Source: Gammaproteobacteria bacterium
GTDB lineage: Bacteria; Gemmatimonadota; Gemmatimonadetes; Longimicrobiales; Gaopeijiaceae
Direction: 5' to 3'
DNA: 64,000 nucleotides
NCBI GenBank assembly: GCA_028820325.1
Contig: JAPPJO010000082.1
Coordinates: 54,885 to 118,884 of the forward strand
The notes beneath the pieces are model-generated. The model was not told where the DNA came from. It did no database searches and was given only the letters and a program-made list of their open reading frames with translations. The first letter of the stretch is position 1. Each line of letters starts with the position of its first letter. Shown here one piece after another: positions 1 to 7,142 of the stretch. Both the position numbers and the translations under genes were made by a program.

Positions 1-317
1 ACGAGCTCCGGGCCGCCGACGGGCTGCCGCTGGTGACCTACGCGAATCCGGGCGATGCCGAGGAGATCCGCTACATGATCATCGAGGAGCGGCGCCGGGC
101 ACTCTTCCTCGAGGCCCGCTACTTCATGACCAAGCTCCAGAACCCGGATCTGCTCTGGTTCCCGCGGGATGTGGGCGCCACTCTGCGCGGCGGCCACCAG
201 CTGCAGGGCGGGGTTCGCTTCCTCATGCCCGACAACGAGTATCACCTGAACGAGAACACGACCATCGCCGATCGTGCAACGCTCTGCGATCCGGCCACGC
301 GGCCCGTCGGCTTCTAG
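1..317 (+). CDS. SusD/RagB-like outer-membrane lipoprotein, C-terminal part
   Basis: The reading frame is open from base 3 with no start, so the gene begins upstream of the window; the last 104 residues are visible. They contain a charged helix (IEERRRALFLEARYF) and, near the end, a MPDNEYHLNEN segment. This is the usual ending of RagB/SusD proteins, in which an E-R-R-x-E/A-L-F-L-E helix is followed by a short P/N-rich stretch close to the stop. Proteins of this family sit on the cell surface and pass oligosaccharides or peptides to a SusC-type TonB receptor, whose gene would be expected just upstream, outside the window. A strong hairpin follows the stop, suggesting the end of the operon. 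The assignment rests on the C-terminus only. Confidence 0.72.
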   Translation, partial: ELRAADGLPLVTYANPGDAEEIRYMIIEERRRALFLEARYFMTKLQNPDLLWFPRDVGATLRGGHQLQGGVRFLMPDNEYHLNENTTIADRATLCDPATRPVGF

Positions 318-351
318 ACTGGTTCGACGCCGGACGCGGGTTTGTGACGCA

Positions 352-383
352 CCGACCCCGGGGCTTGCCGGCTCCGGGGTCGG
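352..383 (+). terminator. Strong hairpin after the SusD-like gene
   Basis: A perfect 10-bp inverted repeat, CCGACCCCGG then CCGGGGTCGG, is separated by a 12-nt loop and lies 35 bp after the stop of the SusD-like gene and 66 bp before the next gene. There is no clear T-run (the following bases read ctcgttcctt), so it would be a weak intrinsic terminator or an mRNA-end stabiliser. Confidence 0.55.
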
Positions 384-449
384 CTCGTTCCTTGCCGGCG
401 CGTCAGCGGACTCGGCCCCGAAGAAGCATCCCGCCCTGAGGAGGACGTC

Positions 450-1625
450 ATGAGAATCGACTCGTCGAGGACCCGGGACCGCGCGCGGGTGGCCGTCTCG
501 CCGTACTGGTGGACACCGGTCGCGCTCCTGGCGGCCCTCACCGGCTGCGGGCCCGTCCCTGAGGCATCGCCCGCGACGGATGACGCCGCCGGCCCGAAGG
601 GGGGCGACGACCGCACCGGCCACTACGAGGTGGTGGAGGGGTGGTGGAAGGCCGCCGCCAGCCACGACGAGGACTGGACCTGGGGACGTGTCGCGGGCGT
701 GGCGGTGGACAACCCCGACCGCATCATCGTGGTGACCCGGGGCGACCTCCCGGTGGACTTCGACGACGACCGCCCGTGGGCCGAGCAGGCGCGCCCCGGC
801 AACTTCATCGTGGTGGTCGACCGCAACGGCAACATCATCGAGAACTGGAGCCAGTGGGACTCGATCATGCGCGAGCCGCACACGGTCTACATCAGTCCCT
901 ACGACCCGGAGCGGCACGTCTGGGTCATCGACAACCGGCGCATGCAGATCTTCAAGTTTACCAACGACGGCAGCGAGCTGGTGATGGAGATCGGGCAGGC
1001 GAACTATCCCACGACCATGGTGGAGGCGCGCGCCAACGACGAGCCGTACGTGTTCGGGCGCCAGGCCGACATCGCCTTCCTGCCGGACGGGAGCTTCTAC
1101 GTGGCGGACGGCTACTGGAAGACCCGGGTGGTCAAGTTCAGCGCCGAGGGCGAGTACCTGATGGAGTGGGGCACGCCGGGCGACGGGCCCGGGGAGTTCG
1201 ATCTGCTGCACAGCATCGCGGTGGACGCGGACCGGCGCGTCTATGTGGCGGATCGCCGCAACAGCCGGATTCAGGTGTTTACCGAGGACGGCGAGTTCAT
1301 CGAGGAATGGCCCGATATCTTCGACCCGGTGAACATCTACATCGACGAGAGCCATGCCGTGTGGGTGCTGGACGCGACCCTCAACCGGCTGCTCAAGTAC
1401 GACCGCGACGGGCGGCTGCAGGACACCTGGGGAGCGTACGGCGAGGCGGGCGCGATCGGGCGGCCGCCGTGGCCGGGCGGGCTGGTGCTGCCCCACCAGG
1501 CGGCGGTCGATCAGGAGGGCAACCTGTACGTCGCCTCCTACAACGGCGGGCACGTGCAGAAGTTCGTGCCCAGGCCGGGGGCCGACCCGGCCAGGCTGCT
1601 GGGGCAGCCGATGCTGCTGAACTGA
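450..1625 (+). CDS. Exported beta-propeller (NHL-repeat) lipoprotein
   Basis: A 391-residue protein with an N-terminal basic region, a hydrophobic segment and a lipobox ending LAALTGC (Cys near residue 33), so probably a lipoprotein. The rest is a chain of NHL/peptidylglycine-lyase-type beta-propeller blades with recurring signatures such as FYVADGYWKTRVVKF, RVYVADRRNSRIQVF and NLYVASYNGGHVQKF. Such propellers are ligand-binding or lyase scaffolds; the substrate cannot be told from sequence. The ATG is preceded by GAGGAGG at good spacing. It lies just upstream of a DUF3311/sodium symporter pair and may be co-transcribed with it. A paralogue (shared VEGW opening and W-G-x-V segment) occurs at 50122-51276, also in an operon with a sodium symporter. 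Confidence 0.8.
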   Translation: MRIDSSRTRDRARVAVSPYWWTPVALLAALTGCGPVPEASPATDDAAGPKGGDDRTGHYEVVEGWWKAAASHDEDWTWGRVAGVAVDNPDRIIVVTRGDLPVDFDDDRPWAEQARPGNFIVVVDRNGNIIENWSQWDSIMREPHTVYISPYDPERHVWVIDNRRMQIFKFTNDGSELVMEIGQANYPTTMVEARANDEPYVFGRQADIAFLPDGSFYVADGYWKTRVVKFSAEGEYLMEWGTPGDGPGEFDLLHSIAVDADRRVYVADRRNSRIQVFTEDGEFIEEWPDIFDPVNIYIDESHAVWVLDATLNRLLKYDRDGRLQDTWGAYGEAGAIGRPPWPGGLVLPHQAAVDQEGNLYVASYNGGHVQKFVPRPGADPARLLGQPMLLN

Positions 1626-1628
1626 GGG

Positions 1629-1644
1629 GCGGGCGCTTGCCCGC
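1629..1644 (+). terminator. Short hairpin directly after the propeller stop codon
   Basis: GCGGGC-GCTT-GCCCGC forms a perfect 6-bp stem with a 4-nt loop beginning 3 nt after the stop. No T-run follows. It could dampen read-through into the symporter genes or protect the 3' end of the upstream transcript; function is inferred. Confidence 0.25.
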
Positions 1645-1673
1645 AGCCGCTGCCCCGGGCATCTTTCCCGGCC

Positions 1674-1907
1674 ATGTCCCGACCCGATCCTCCCCGTAGC
1701 CATCTCTGGCCGCGCACCCGCGACGGGCGCATCGCGGTGGTTGCGTTCGTCCTGCTGTTCATGCTCGCCATGCCGCCGGTGACGCACAGGGTGCTGAACC
1801 GGATCGAGCCGACCTTCCTCGGGCTGCCGTTCCTGTACGTCGCGCTCTTCGTGGTCTACTCGGTGCTCATCGGCGTGCTGATCTGGGCCTACCGGCGGGG
1901 TTTGTAG
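1674..1907 (+). CDS. DUF3311-type small membrane protein (symporter partner)
   Basis: A 77-residue protein with two hydrophobic segments (about residues 23-40 and 48-70) separated by a short polar stretch containing NRIEPTFLGLPFLY. Length, the N-R-x-E-P-x-x-x-G-x-P motif and position directly before a large sodium:solute symporter match the DUF3311 family of small subunits found with SSS transporters. It ends 13 bp before the symporter start, so the two are surely co-transcribed. The role of the small subunit is not established. Confidence 0.75.
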   Translation: MSRPDPPRSHLWPRTRDGRIAVVAFVLLFMLAMPPVTHRVLNRIEPTFLGLPFLYVALFVVYSVLIGVLIWAYRRGL

Positions 1908-1920
1908 AGGTGGCTCCCTG

Positions 1921-3411
1921 ATGGAAACCTGGGTCGTCGCCACCAGCCTGATCTTCATCTACCTGCTGATAACGCTCGGGGTGGCCGTGGTGGCCAACCG
2001 GCACATGTCGGTGGACATGGAGGACTTCCTCCTGGCCGGCCGGCGCACGGGGTTTGTGGTTCTATACCTGACGGTGGTGGCCACCTTCCACTCGGCCTTC
2101 GCGTTCCTGGGTTCGGGCGGGTTCTTCTACACCCACGGCATCGGCTTCTGGGCGGCCGGGGCGTGGACCGTGCTGGTCGGCGCCATCACCTACGTCATCG
2201 GCACCCGCATCTGGGCGCTGGGGAAGACGTTCGGCTACATCACCCCGGCGGACATGCTGGCCGACTTCTACGAATCCGAGGCGGTTCGGGTGGCGATCGC
2301 GCTGTTCTCGGTCCTCTTCACCATCCTCTACATCCAGGTGCAGGCCCTCGCGCTGGGCTACATCGTGGAGGTCGCCTCGGACGGGCGCATCTCGTTCGAG
2401 GTCGGCGTGTTCGTGATGCTCGCGGTGGCCGCGGTGCACCTGGCGATCGGCGGGCTGCGGGCGGTCTACTGGACCGACGTCATGCAGGGCGTGTGGATGT
2501 ACGTCGCGGTGTGGGCGGGGGCGCTGGTGCTCTCGTTCGAGCTGTTCGGGGGGCCGATCGAACTCTGGCGGGCGGTGGCGGAGCAGCGTCCCGAGCTGCT
2601 CACGCTTCCCGGACCGGAAGGGCTGTTCACGCCGGGCATCTGGGTGGGGATGGTCATCACGCTGTCCTTCGGCATCGTGCTGCAGCCGCACATGATGATC
2701 CGCTACTACACGGCGGTGGACGGGAGGACGCTCAAGCTGCTGGGCGCGACAACCCCCATCTACCTGATGACGCTCTACATCCCGGCGGCTCTGGTTGGCC
2801 TCGGGGGCGCCCTGGTGCTCCCGGACCTCGCCCAGGCGGACCGCATCTTCCCGGAGCTGCTCTTCTCCTTCGCGCCCCCCTGGCTCACCGGCCTGATCCT
2901 GGCCGGCGCGGCGGCGGCCGCCATGTCCACCCTGGACTCCATCCTGCACGCCAACATGACCGTGCTGACCCGGGACGTGTACCAGCGCTACCTGGTGCGG
3001 GACCGCAGCCAGAAGCACTACGTGCGCGTCGGCCAGGCCATCGTCCTGGCATTGCTGGTGGTGGCCTACTGGCTGTCGCTCCAGGAAGGCGCCCTGCTGG
3101 TCAGCATCATCAACCTCTCGGGCTCGGGCGCCCTCCAGTTGCTTCCCGCCATCATCGGCATCTGCTTCCCGGGCGGCCGCTCGCTCAGCAAGGCGGGCGT
3201 GCTGGCCGGGCTGGCCGCCGGCGTGGCCACCCTGTGGTGGTCCCTCCTGCTCGATCCGAACCCGATGGGCATCCACGGCGGGCTCTGGGGCCTTGCCGCG
3301 AACTTCGTCGTTGCCGTTGCGGTATCGGCCGTCACGGCAGGACCGTCCGCCAAGACGGTCAAGCGCGTGCACGGGGAGGTGGAGCGGTTCGTGTACGGGG
3401 AGGAGCAGTAG
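1921..3411 (+). CDS. Sodium:solute symporter (SSS family)
   Basis: A 496-residue polytopic inner-membrane protein with about 13 hydrophobic segments, typical for the SSS family. Recognisable family features are the N-terminal DFLLAGRRTGFVVLYLTVVAT segment (TM2 region), a central GGLRAVYWTDVMQG motif (the SSS signature G-G-L-x-A-V-x-x-T-D) and AAAAAMSTLDSILHANMTVLTRD in the sodium-site helix. These proteins import organic solutes with Na+. Closest in style to PanF/ActP-type members that carry a DUF3311 partner, here encoded immediately upstream; the substrate is unknown. A second, unrelated SSS gene lies at 45394-47208. Confidence 0.88.
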   Translation: METWVVATSLIFIYLLITLGVAVVANRHMSVDMEDFLLAGRRTGFVVLYLTVVATFHSAFAFLGSGGFFYTHGIGFWAAGAWTVLVGAITYVIGTRIWALGKTFGYITPADMLADFYESEAVRVAIALFSVLFTILYIQVQALALGYIVEVASDGRISFEVGVFVMLAVAAVHLAIGGLRAVYWTDVMQGVWMYVAVWAGALVLSFELFGGPIELWRAVAEQRPELLTLPGPEGLFTPGIWVGMVITLSFGIVLQPHMMIRYYTAVDGRTLKLLGATTPIYLMTLYIPAALVGLGGALVLPDLAQADRIFPELLFSFAPPWLTGLILAGAAAAAMSTLDSILHANMTVLTRDVYQRYLVRDRSQKHYVRVGQAIVLALLVVAYWLSLQEGALLVSIINLSGSGALQLLPAIIGICFPGGRSLSKAGVLAGLAAGVATLWWSLLLDPNPMGIHGGLWGLAANFVVAVAVSAVTAGPSAKTVKRVHGEVERFVYGEEQ

Positions 3412-3420
3412 AAGATCGCC

Positions 3421-4167
3421 ATGCCCCAGGACGACCCCCCGCGCCGAGGTCCGCCCCGCCGCTACAGCGACAAGGAGGTCGGCCGTCTGCTGAAGTACGC
3501 CACCGAGCTGCAGCGGTCGAACGAGGCCGGTGGGCCCGGTGGCCAGGAGGGTCGCGGGATGACGCTGGCCACACTGCAGGAGGTGGCCGCGGAGGCGGGG
3601 ATCGAGCCGCGCTACATCCAGTTGGCGGCGGCCCGCATCGACGGCCCGGAGCCCACGGGACTCAGAGACTCGCTGGCCGGCACCCCGCTTCTGGTTCGCG
3701 CCGAGCGGATCATCCCGGGCGAACTGCGGGACGAGGACTACGAGCAGATCGTCACGGAGATCCAGATGGCTACCGATGTACCGGGCGACACATCGATGGT
3801 CGGGCGCATCCTGACGTGGAGATCCGAAACTTCGGACTACCAGACTCGCTCCCTTCAGTTGATCGTGGCGTCGCGCAACGGCGAGACGCGCATCCAGGCC
3901 GAAGAGCGCCTGCAGAGTTACGCGGGAGCGCTCTACGGCGGTGTCGTGGGCGGAGGCGGGATGGGAATCGGGATGGGTCTCGGTTTCGGAGTGGGCCTGG
4001 GAGCGCTGGGCTCGGCTCTCTTCGCACTGGCCTTTCCCTTCGCCCTCACCGGCACACTGTACGTGGCGATGCGCCAGGTCATGAAATCGACCGGACGCAA
4101 GCGCCGCGCGGAGGCGGAAGCGCTGGTGGACCGGATCGCCCGGTACGTGCAACTGCCATCGCAATAG
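3421..4167 (+). CDS. Uncharacterised protein with glycine-rich membrane hairpin
   Basis: A 248-residue protein starting 9 bp after the symporter stop and probably in its operon. The first 70 residues include RYSDKEVGRLLKYATELQ and TLATLQEVAAEAGIEPRYIQ, which read like a helical, possibly DNA- or protein-binding module. The middle is polar beta-rich sequence. The C-terminal third has a very glycine-rich hydrophobic hairpin (GVVGGGGMGIGMGLGFG..., about residues 175-215) that probably inserts in the membrane. No catalytic motif is visible and no named family is assigned. Confidence 0.6.
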   Translation: MPQDDPPRRGPPRRYSDKEVGRLLKYATELQRSNEAGGPGGQEGRGMTLATLQEVAAEAGIEPRYIQLAAARIDGPEPTGLRDSLAGTPLLVRAERIIPGELRDEDYEQIVTEIQMATDVPGDTSMVGRILTWRSETSDYQTRSLQLIVASRNGETRIQAEERLQSYAGALYGGVVGGGGMGIGMGLGFGVGLGALGSALFALAFPFALTGTLYVAMRQVMKSTGRKRRAEAEALVDRIARYVQLPSQ

Positions 4168-4179
4168 CAGGCGGTACAC

Positions 4180-5355
4180 GTGAGTTGCGCCGGTTCCTCG
4201 ATCAGCTCCTGGCCATGGTCATTCTCCTGGTGGTCACCAAACTGGCCGCCCAGGAGGGAGGCTTCGCTGGCCCTGATCGCCCTCGCTGCAGTGTCCTGCG
4301 ATTCTGCGGAGGGACCGGAGGCGGTTGCGATTCCTCTGACGCCGTTCACGTCTTCGCCAGCCCCTCTTTCCATTAACGGGTATCTGGCACTCACCACCGA
4401 GGCCACGGCGTGCGTCGTTGACGACTACGAAACAAGGGTTCACTGCATCTATCGTGACGGTGAACAGGCGGATGTCTTCGGACGGCAAGGCGGAGGTCCG
4501 GGGGAGTTCCGTACCCGACCCCGGCTGGTCACGCGCGGACCTGACGGTACCGTCGCCGTCATCGGATACAACTGGATCGCGCTATTCGAGCCTACCGGAA
4601 GGTTCGTTTCCGAGGCGCCGGTGCCAAGGAGTATCAGGCTCTCGGGATCGGCAGACTCGGTGTTGATGGGCTCCCAGCTTGAAAGCGATGGTCCATCGCG
4701 TTCCGTGCATGTGCGGCACCTGGAAATCGATATCGCAACAGGGGAGATCCTCTGGGAACGGTATTTCCCGACCGCGATAGTCGCGCCGGCCGACTGTCCC
4801 CCGTTCGTGTTCTCCACGGGAAGCACCCGTCGGAGCCTGGGTAACGCACGAAGGTTTCCGTCCGGCGGCATCGTCTTCGCCTCCCTTTGCCGCGGACAAA
4901 TGCTGTACCTCTCCGACCCGGACGACGAGTTCGGGATCCTGGTACAGCCTCCCCTGCACACGCTCGAGTACCCCACCCGCAGAGATGTGGAGCGCTACCT
5001 GGAAGCCTGCGAATTGCCAGCCACGAGGCTGCTCAGCCTGCCCTGCGAGGTTGAAGAATACCGACGGAGACCCAAGTACTACGGCATACACTACTGGGTC
5101 GACGACCAGGACCGGCTCTGGGTCCTCACCGACCGCGACCGCGAGCGTTACTCCTACCTAGACGTGTACACGGGACCCGAGTTTTCCGGCTCGGTGCGCG
5201 TGCGCCATCGGGGCGTGGGCTTCGACGTGCTCGGCTCGACGCTCGCCGTGCTGGTCGAGCGTCCGGTCGGACCTGACGATGCCGATGCGATCCCGGACCG
5301 CGGAATCGACTGGTACGACATCCAGCGGCTGAAGTTCGGGACGCCGATCCCGTGA
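4180..5355 (+). CDS. Putative exported 6-bladed beta-propeller protein
   Basis: As read from the GTG at 4180 this is 391 residues. A lipobox-like segment (LALIALAAVSC) appears only after about 28 unusual Trp/Pro-rich residues. A second possibility is a CTG start at 4267, placed 9 nt after a strong AGGAGG; it would begin right at the hydrophobic segment. The body has GRQGGGPGEF, a signature of 6-bladed propeller proteins, followed by repeated beta-strand-rich modules and DRLWVLTDRDRERYSYLDVY near the end. Likely a periplasmic or surface binding protein of unknown ligand. The N-terminus is the least certain part. Confidence 0.6.
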   Translation: MSCAGSSISSWPWSFSWWSPNWPPRREASLALIALAAVSCDSAEGPEAVAIPLTPFTSSPAPLSINGYLALTTEATACVVDDYETRVHCIYRDGEQADVFGRQGGGPGEFRTRPRLVTRGPDGTVAVIGYNWIALFEPTGRFVSEAPVPRSIRLSGSADSVLMGSQLESDGPSRSVHVRHLEIDIATGEILWERYFPTAIVAPADCPPFVFSTGSTRRSLGNARRFPSGGIVFASLCRGQMLYLSDPDDEFGILVQPPLHTLEYPTRRDVERYLEACELPATRLLSLPCEVEEYRRRPKYYGIHYWVDDQDRLWVLTDRDRERYSYLDVYTGPEFSGSVRVRHRGVGFDVLGSTLAVLVERPVGPDDADAIPDRGIDWYDIQRLKFGTPIP

Positions 5356-5412
5356 CGAATTGGTTTGAGAGCGTCTGGCTCAGCGCAACGGAGGCGTGAC
5401 ACCAAGATGTCG

Positions 5413-5441
5413 TTGACACGTAGCACGGGCTACGTTATACT
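5413..5441 (+). promoter_or_regulatory. Near-consensus sigma70 promoter with inverted-repeat operator, reading toward higA
   Basis: TTGACA (5413-5418), a 17-bp spacer, then TATACT (5436-5441): the best housekeeping promoter seen in the window. The spacer is almost entirely an inverted repeat, CGTAGC-ACGG-GCTACG (5419-5434), placed where a repressor would block RNA polymerase. The same half-sites occur in front of the second HigBA pair (63269-63286), so this is probably the HigA-autoregulated promoter of the first HigBA locus. It points toward higA (5783) but first runs through higB in antisense. Confidence 0.75.
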
Positions 5442-5464
5442 TGCTCCCGAGAGAACTCAGAATC

Positions 5465-5755
5465 CTAGTGGTAGTCAGTTATCTCCACTTCCCTGGGACC
5501 ATCGGATGCCCAAACGAAGCAGACTCGGTATTGCTTGTTGATCTTGATCGCCCACTGCCCTGCTCGCTCTCGGTGCAGCTTATGCAGCCCGTATCCAAGA
5601 CCTTTGAGATCTTGCAGGCTCATCGCGTAGTTGAGCGCGTCCAACACTTCCATCGCCGCGGAGAACAAATGGGTAGGGCACGCCTTTCGGGCAGCTTTGG
5701 TATTCTGCCCGTCGAAGATGTCTTCCGTGCCCTTGTCGCCGAATGAGACGATCAC
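5465..5755 (-). CDS. higB: HigB/RelE-type mRNA interferase toxin, reversed relative to its antitoxin
   Basis: A 96-residue RelE/ParE-superfamily protein. The start is a GTG at 5755 with GGAGGG 8 nt upstream (5764-5769, minus strand). Family features are the opening VIVSFGDKGTEDIFDG, the NTKAARK segment, LKGLGYGLHKLHRERAGQWAIKIN and the ending RVCFVWASDGPREVEITDYH. HigB proteins cleave mRNA at the ribosome and are neutralised by HigA, which normally follows on the same strand. Here higA is on the opposite strand, only 27 bp away start to start, and those 27 bp are filled by the two ribosome-binding sites. I see no convincing promoter for higB inside higA, so this toxin may be poorly expressed. 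The family assignment is firm; the orientation is directly visible. Confidence 0.88.
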   Translation of the reverse strand: MIVSFGDKGTEDIFDGQNTKAARKACPTHLFSAAMEVLDALNYAMSLQDLKGLGYGLHKLHRERAGQWAIKINKQYRVCFVWASDGPREVEITDYH

Positions 5756-5782
5756 GGTAACGACCCTCCAAAGGAACACCCA

Positions 5783-6121
5783 ATGATTCGATTGCCGAAG
5801 AACCGTCCTCCCACCCACCCTGGCCTGCACGTGACGAGGGTCATAGCCACGCATGGGCTTACGCAGACGAGAGCTGCCCGAGCGCTCGGGATTTCATTCC
5901 AGCGGCTGAACGCCGTCATCAACGAGCGGCGAGGGGTTACCCCGGATACCGCGCTGCGACTTGAGAAGTTGTTTGGGGTGTCCGCTGGCTTCTGGCTCAC
6001 CAGCCAACTAGCATGGGATCTCTGGCACCAGATGCGAGAAGAATCCACAATATCCGCGGTTGGCCGAATCGAGCCGGTTCGAGCCGACGAGCGCCAGGAA
6101 ACGCCGGTTGGCATCCGGTAG
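5783..6121 (+). CDS. higA: HigA-type antitoxin, XRE helix-turn-helix
   Basis: A 112-residue antitoxin of the HigA/VapI family. It opens with the family-typical RLPKNRPPTHPG and then has an XRE helix-turn-helix (GLTQTRAARALGISFQRLNAVINERRGVTPDTALRL, about residues 26-60) and the GVSAGFWLTSQLAWDL segment. AAAGGA lies 7 nt before the ATG. HigA binds HigB and represses its own promoter. A promoter with an inverted repeat at 5413-5441 points at this gene from 340 bp away across the reversed higB, so higA can still be transcribed while higB is read in antisense. Confidence 0.9.
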   Translation: MIRLPKNRPPTHPGLHVTRVIATHGLTQTRAARALGISFQRLNAVINERRGVTPDTALRLEKLFGVSAGFWLTSQLAWDLWHQMREESTISAVGRIEPVRADERQETPVGIR

Positions 6122-6311
6122 GTTCTCATCAAGATCATTTGTCTTCGGTCTCCGAGACACGAGAGGACGTTCGGTCGAGTTTCCAAGATAAGGACTACTT
6201 TATCCTAGCCTATCAGTGCTGTGCTGTCAAGTGTCACTGCTACCAGTTGACAAGAAGGGCATCGCATACCAGATTACTTCCTGCGTATCTACTTGCAGGA
6301 GGTGCATGAGA

Positions 6312-7127
6312 ATGCCAGAGACGACAAAGCCATCGCGGACCCGAAGCCCGGAACATCCAGCAATCGCACTCGAAGACGCCATTGAGCGCACCAGGACACT
6401 CTACGAGCAGGAGCACTTCAATGAGGTGCCAGCGGCAACCGTTCTGGACCACTGGGGATATCGCCCCAAGAGTGGCCTCGGACAACGGATCCTGGCAGCC
6501 CTCCGACACTACGAACTCCTGGAAGAAAAGGGTAGCGGAGATCAGCGGGTAGTTTGGCTGTCCGAGAACGGCAAGGTGCTGGCGCTCAAGGCGCCCGCTG
6601 ATCCAGGGTGGATTGAAGCGTGCCGGGAAGCAGCGTTGGCTCCGACGATCCACGCGGCTCTCTGGGAGAAGTGGAAGGAAGGCGGTCAACTCCCCTCGGA
6701 AAGCACGATGCGTTGGGAACTGGCCAACCGAGGGTTCAACCGGAAGGCGATCGACAGCTTCAGCGCAACCTTCCGGGCTACGTTGCAGTTCGCCAGCCTG
6801 CTTGGTGATGGCGTTCGCGACACGCCTTCGGGCGAAAGCGACGCATCAGACCCGCGCGAACCGGAACCCGATGCCCTTGCCGAAGAGCCGGAGAGCAGCC
6901 CGAGGACCATTGACCGACCGATGCCGTCGACGGATGCCTCGACAACGAAGGACTGGGACTTGAACATCCCGCTTGTGAGCGGCGGTCAGGCTGTCTTGAG
7001 AATCCCCATCCCATTGAACGAGACGGACTTCGAACTGGTGAAGGCAGTCGTCAACGCGAATCTGGACGCACTCAAGCAGTCCATCACTCGTAAACCGGCG
7101 GGGATGGAAGACCCGGAAGAGGAATAG
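6312..7127 (+). CDS. Uncharacterised protein with N-terminal winged-helix-like domain
   Basis: Read from the ATG at 6312 (271 residues), which sits 9 nt after AGGAGG; an in-frame ATG at 6306 is only 3 nt from that site. Residues about 15-90 contain AIERTRTLYEQEHFNEVPAA, WGYRPKSGLGQRILAALRHYELLEEKG and RVVWLSE, resembling a winged helix with its beta-wing. The centre is helical, followed by an acidic, Pro/Ser-rich linker and a last segment (WDLNIPLVSGGQAVLRIPIPL) that looks like a beta-strand oligomerisation piece. The 190 bp upstream are AT-richer than the surroundings and include TTGACA at 6247-6252 with a poor -10. I do not recognise a function; next to the HigBA locus it may be part of a small accessory patch. 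Confidence 0.6.
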   Translation: MPETTKPSRTRSPEHPAIALEDAIERTRTLYEQEHFNEVPAATVLDHWGYRPKSGLGQRILAALRHYELLEEKGSGDQRVVWLSENGKVLALKAPADPGWIEACREAALAPTIHAALWEKWKEGGQLPSESTMRWELANRGFNRKAIDSFSATFRATLQFASLLGDGVRDTPSGESDASDPREPEPDALAEEPESSPRTIDRPMPSTDASTTKDWDLNIPLVSGGQAVLRIPIPLNETDFELVKAVVNANLDALKQSITRKPAGMEDPEEE

Positions 7128-7142
7128 CCCCGAACCTCCCCC

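Noticed and set aside
2062..4179. 705-codon open frame on the minus strand
   Set aside because: Antisense to the symporter and following gene; Arg/His/Gln-rich composition typical of GC-rich shadow frames.
5441..5746. 101-codon plus-strand frame directly after the strong promoter
   Set aside because: It is the antisense of higB and has no recognisable protein features; the promoter is better explained by higA/ancestral higBA control.
5442..5785. Inverted repeats flanking the reversed higB as recombination sites
   Set aside because: Only TTCC-N3-GGA-like short matches were found at the two ends; too short to claim an invertible element.
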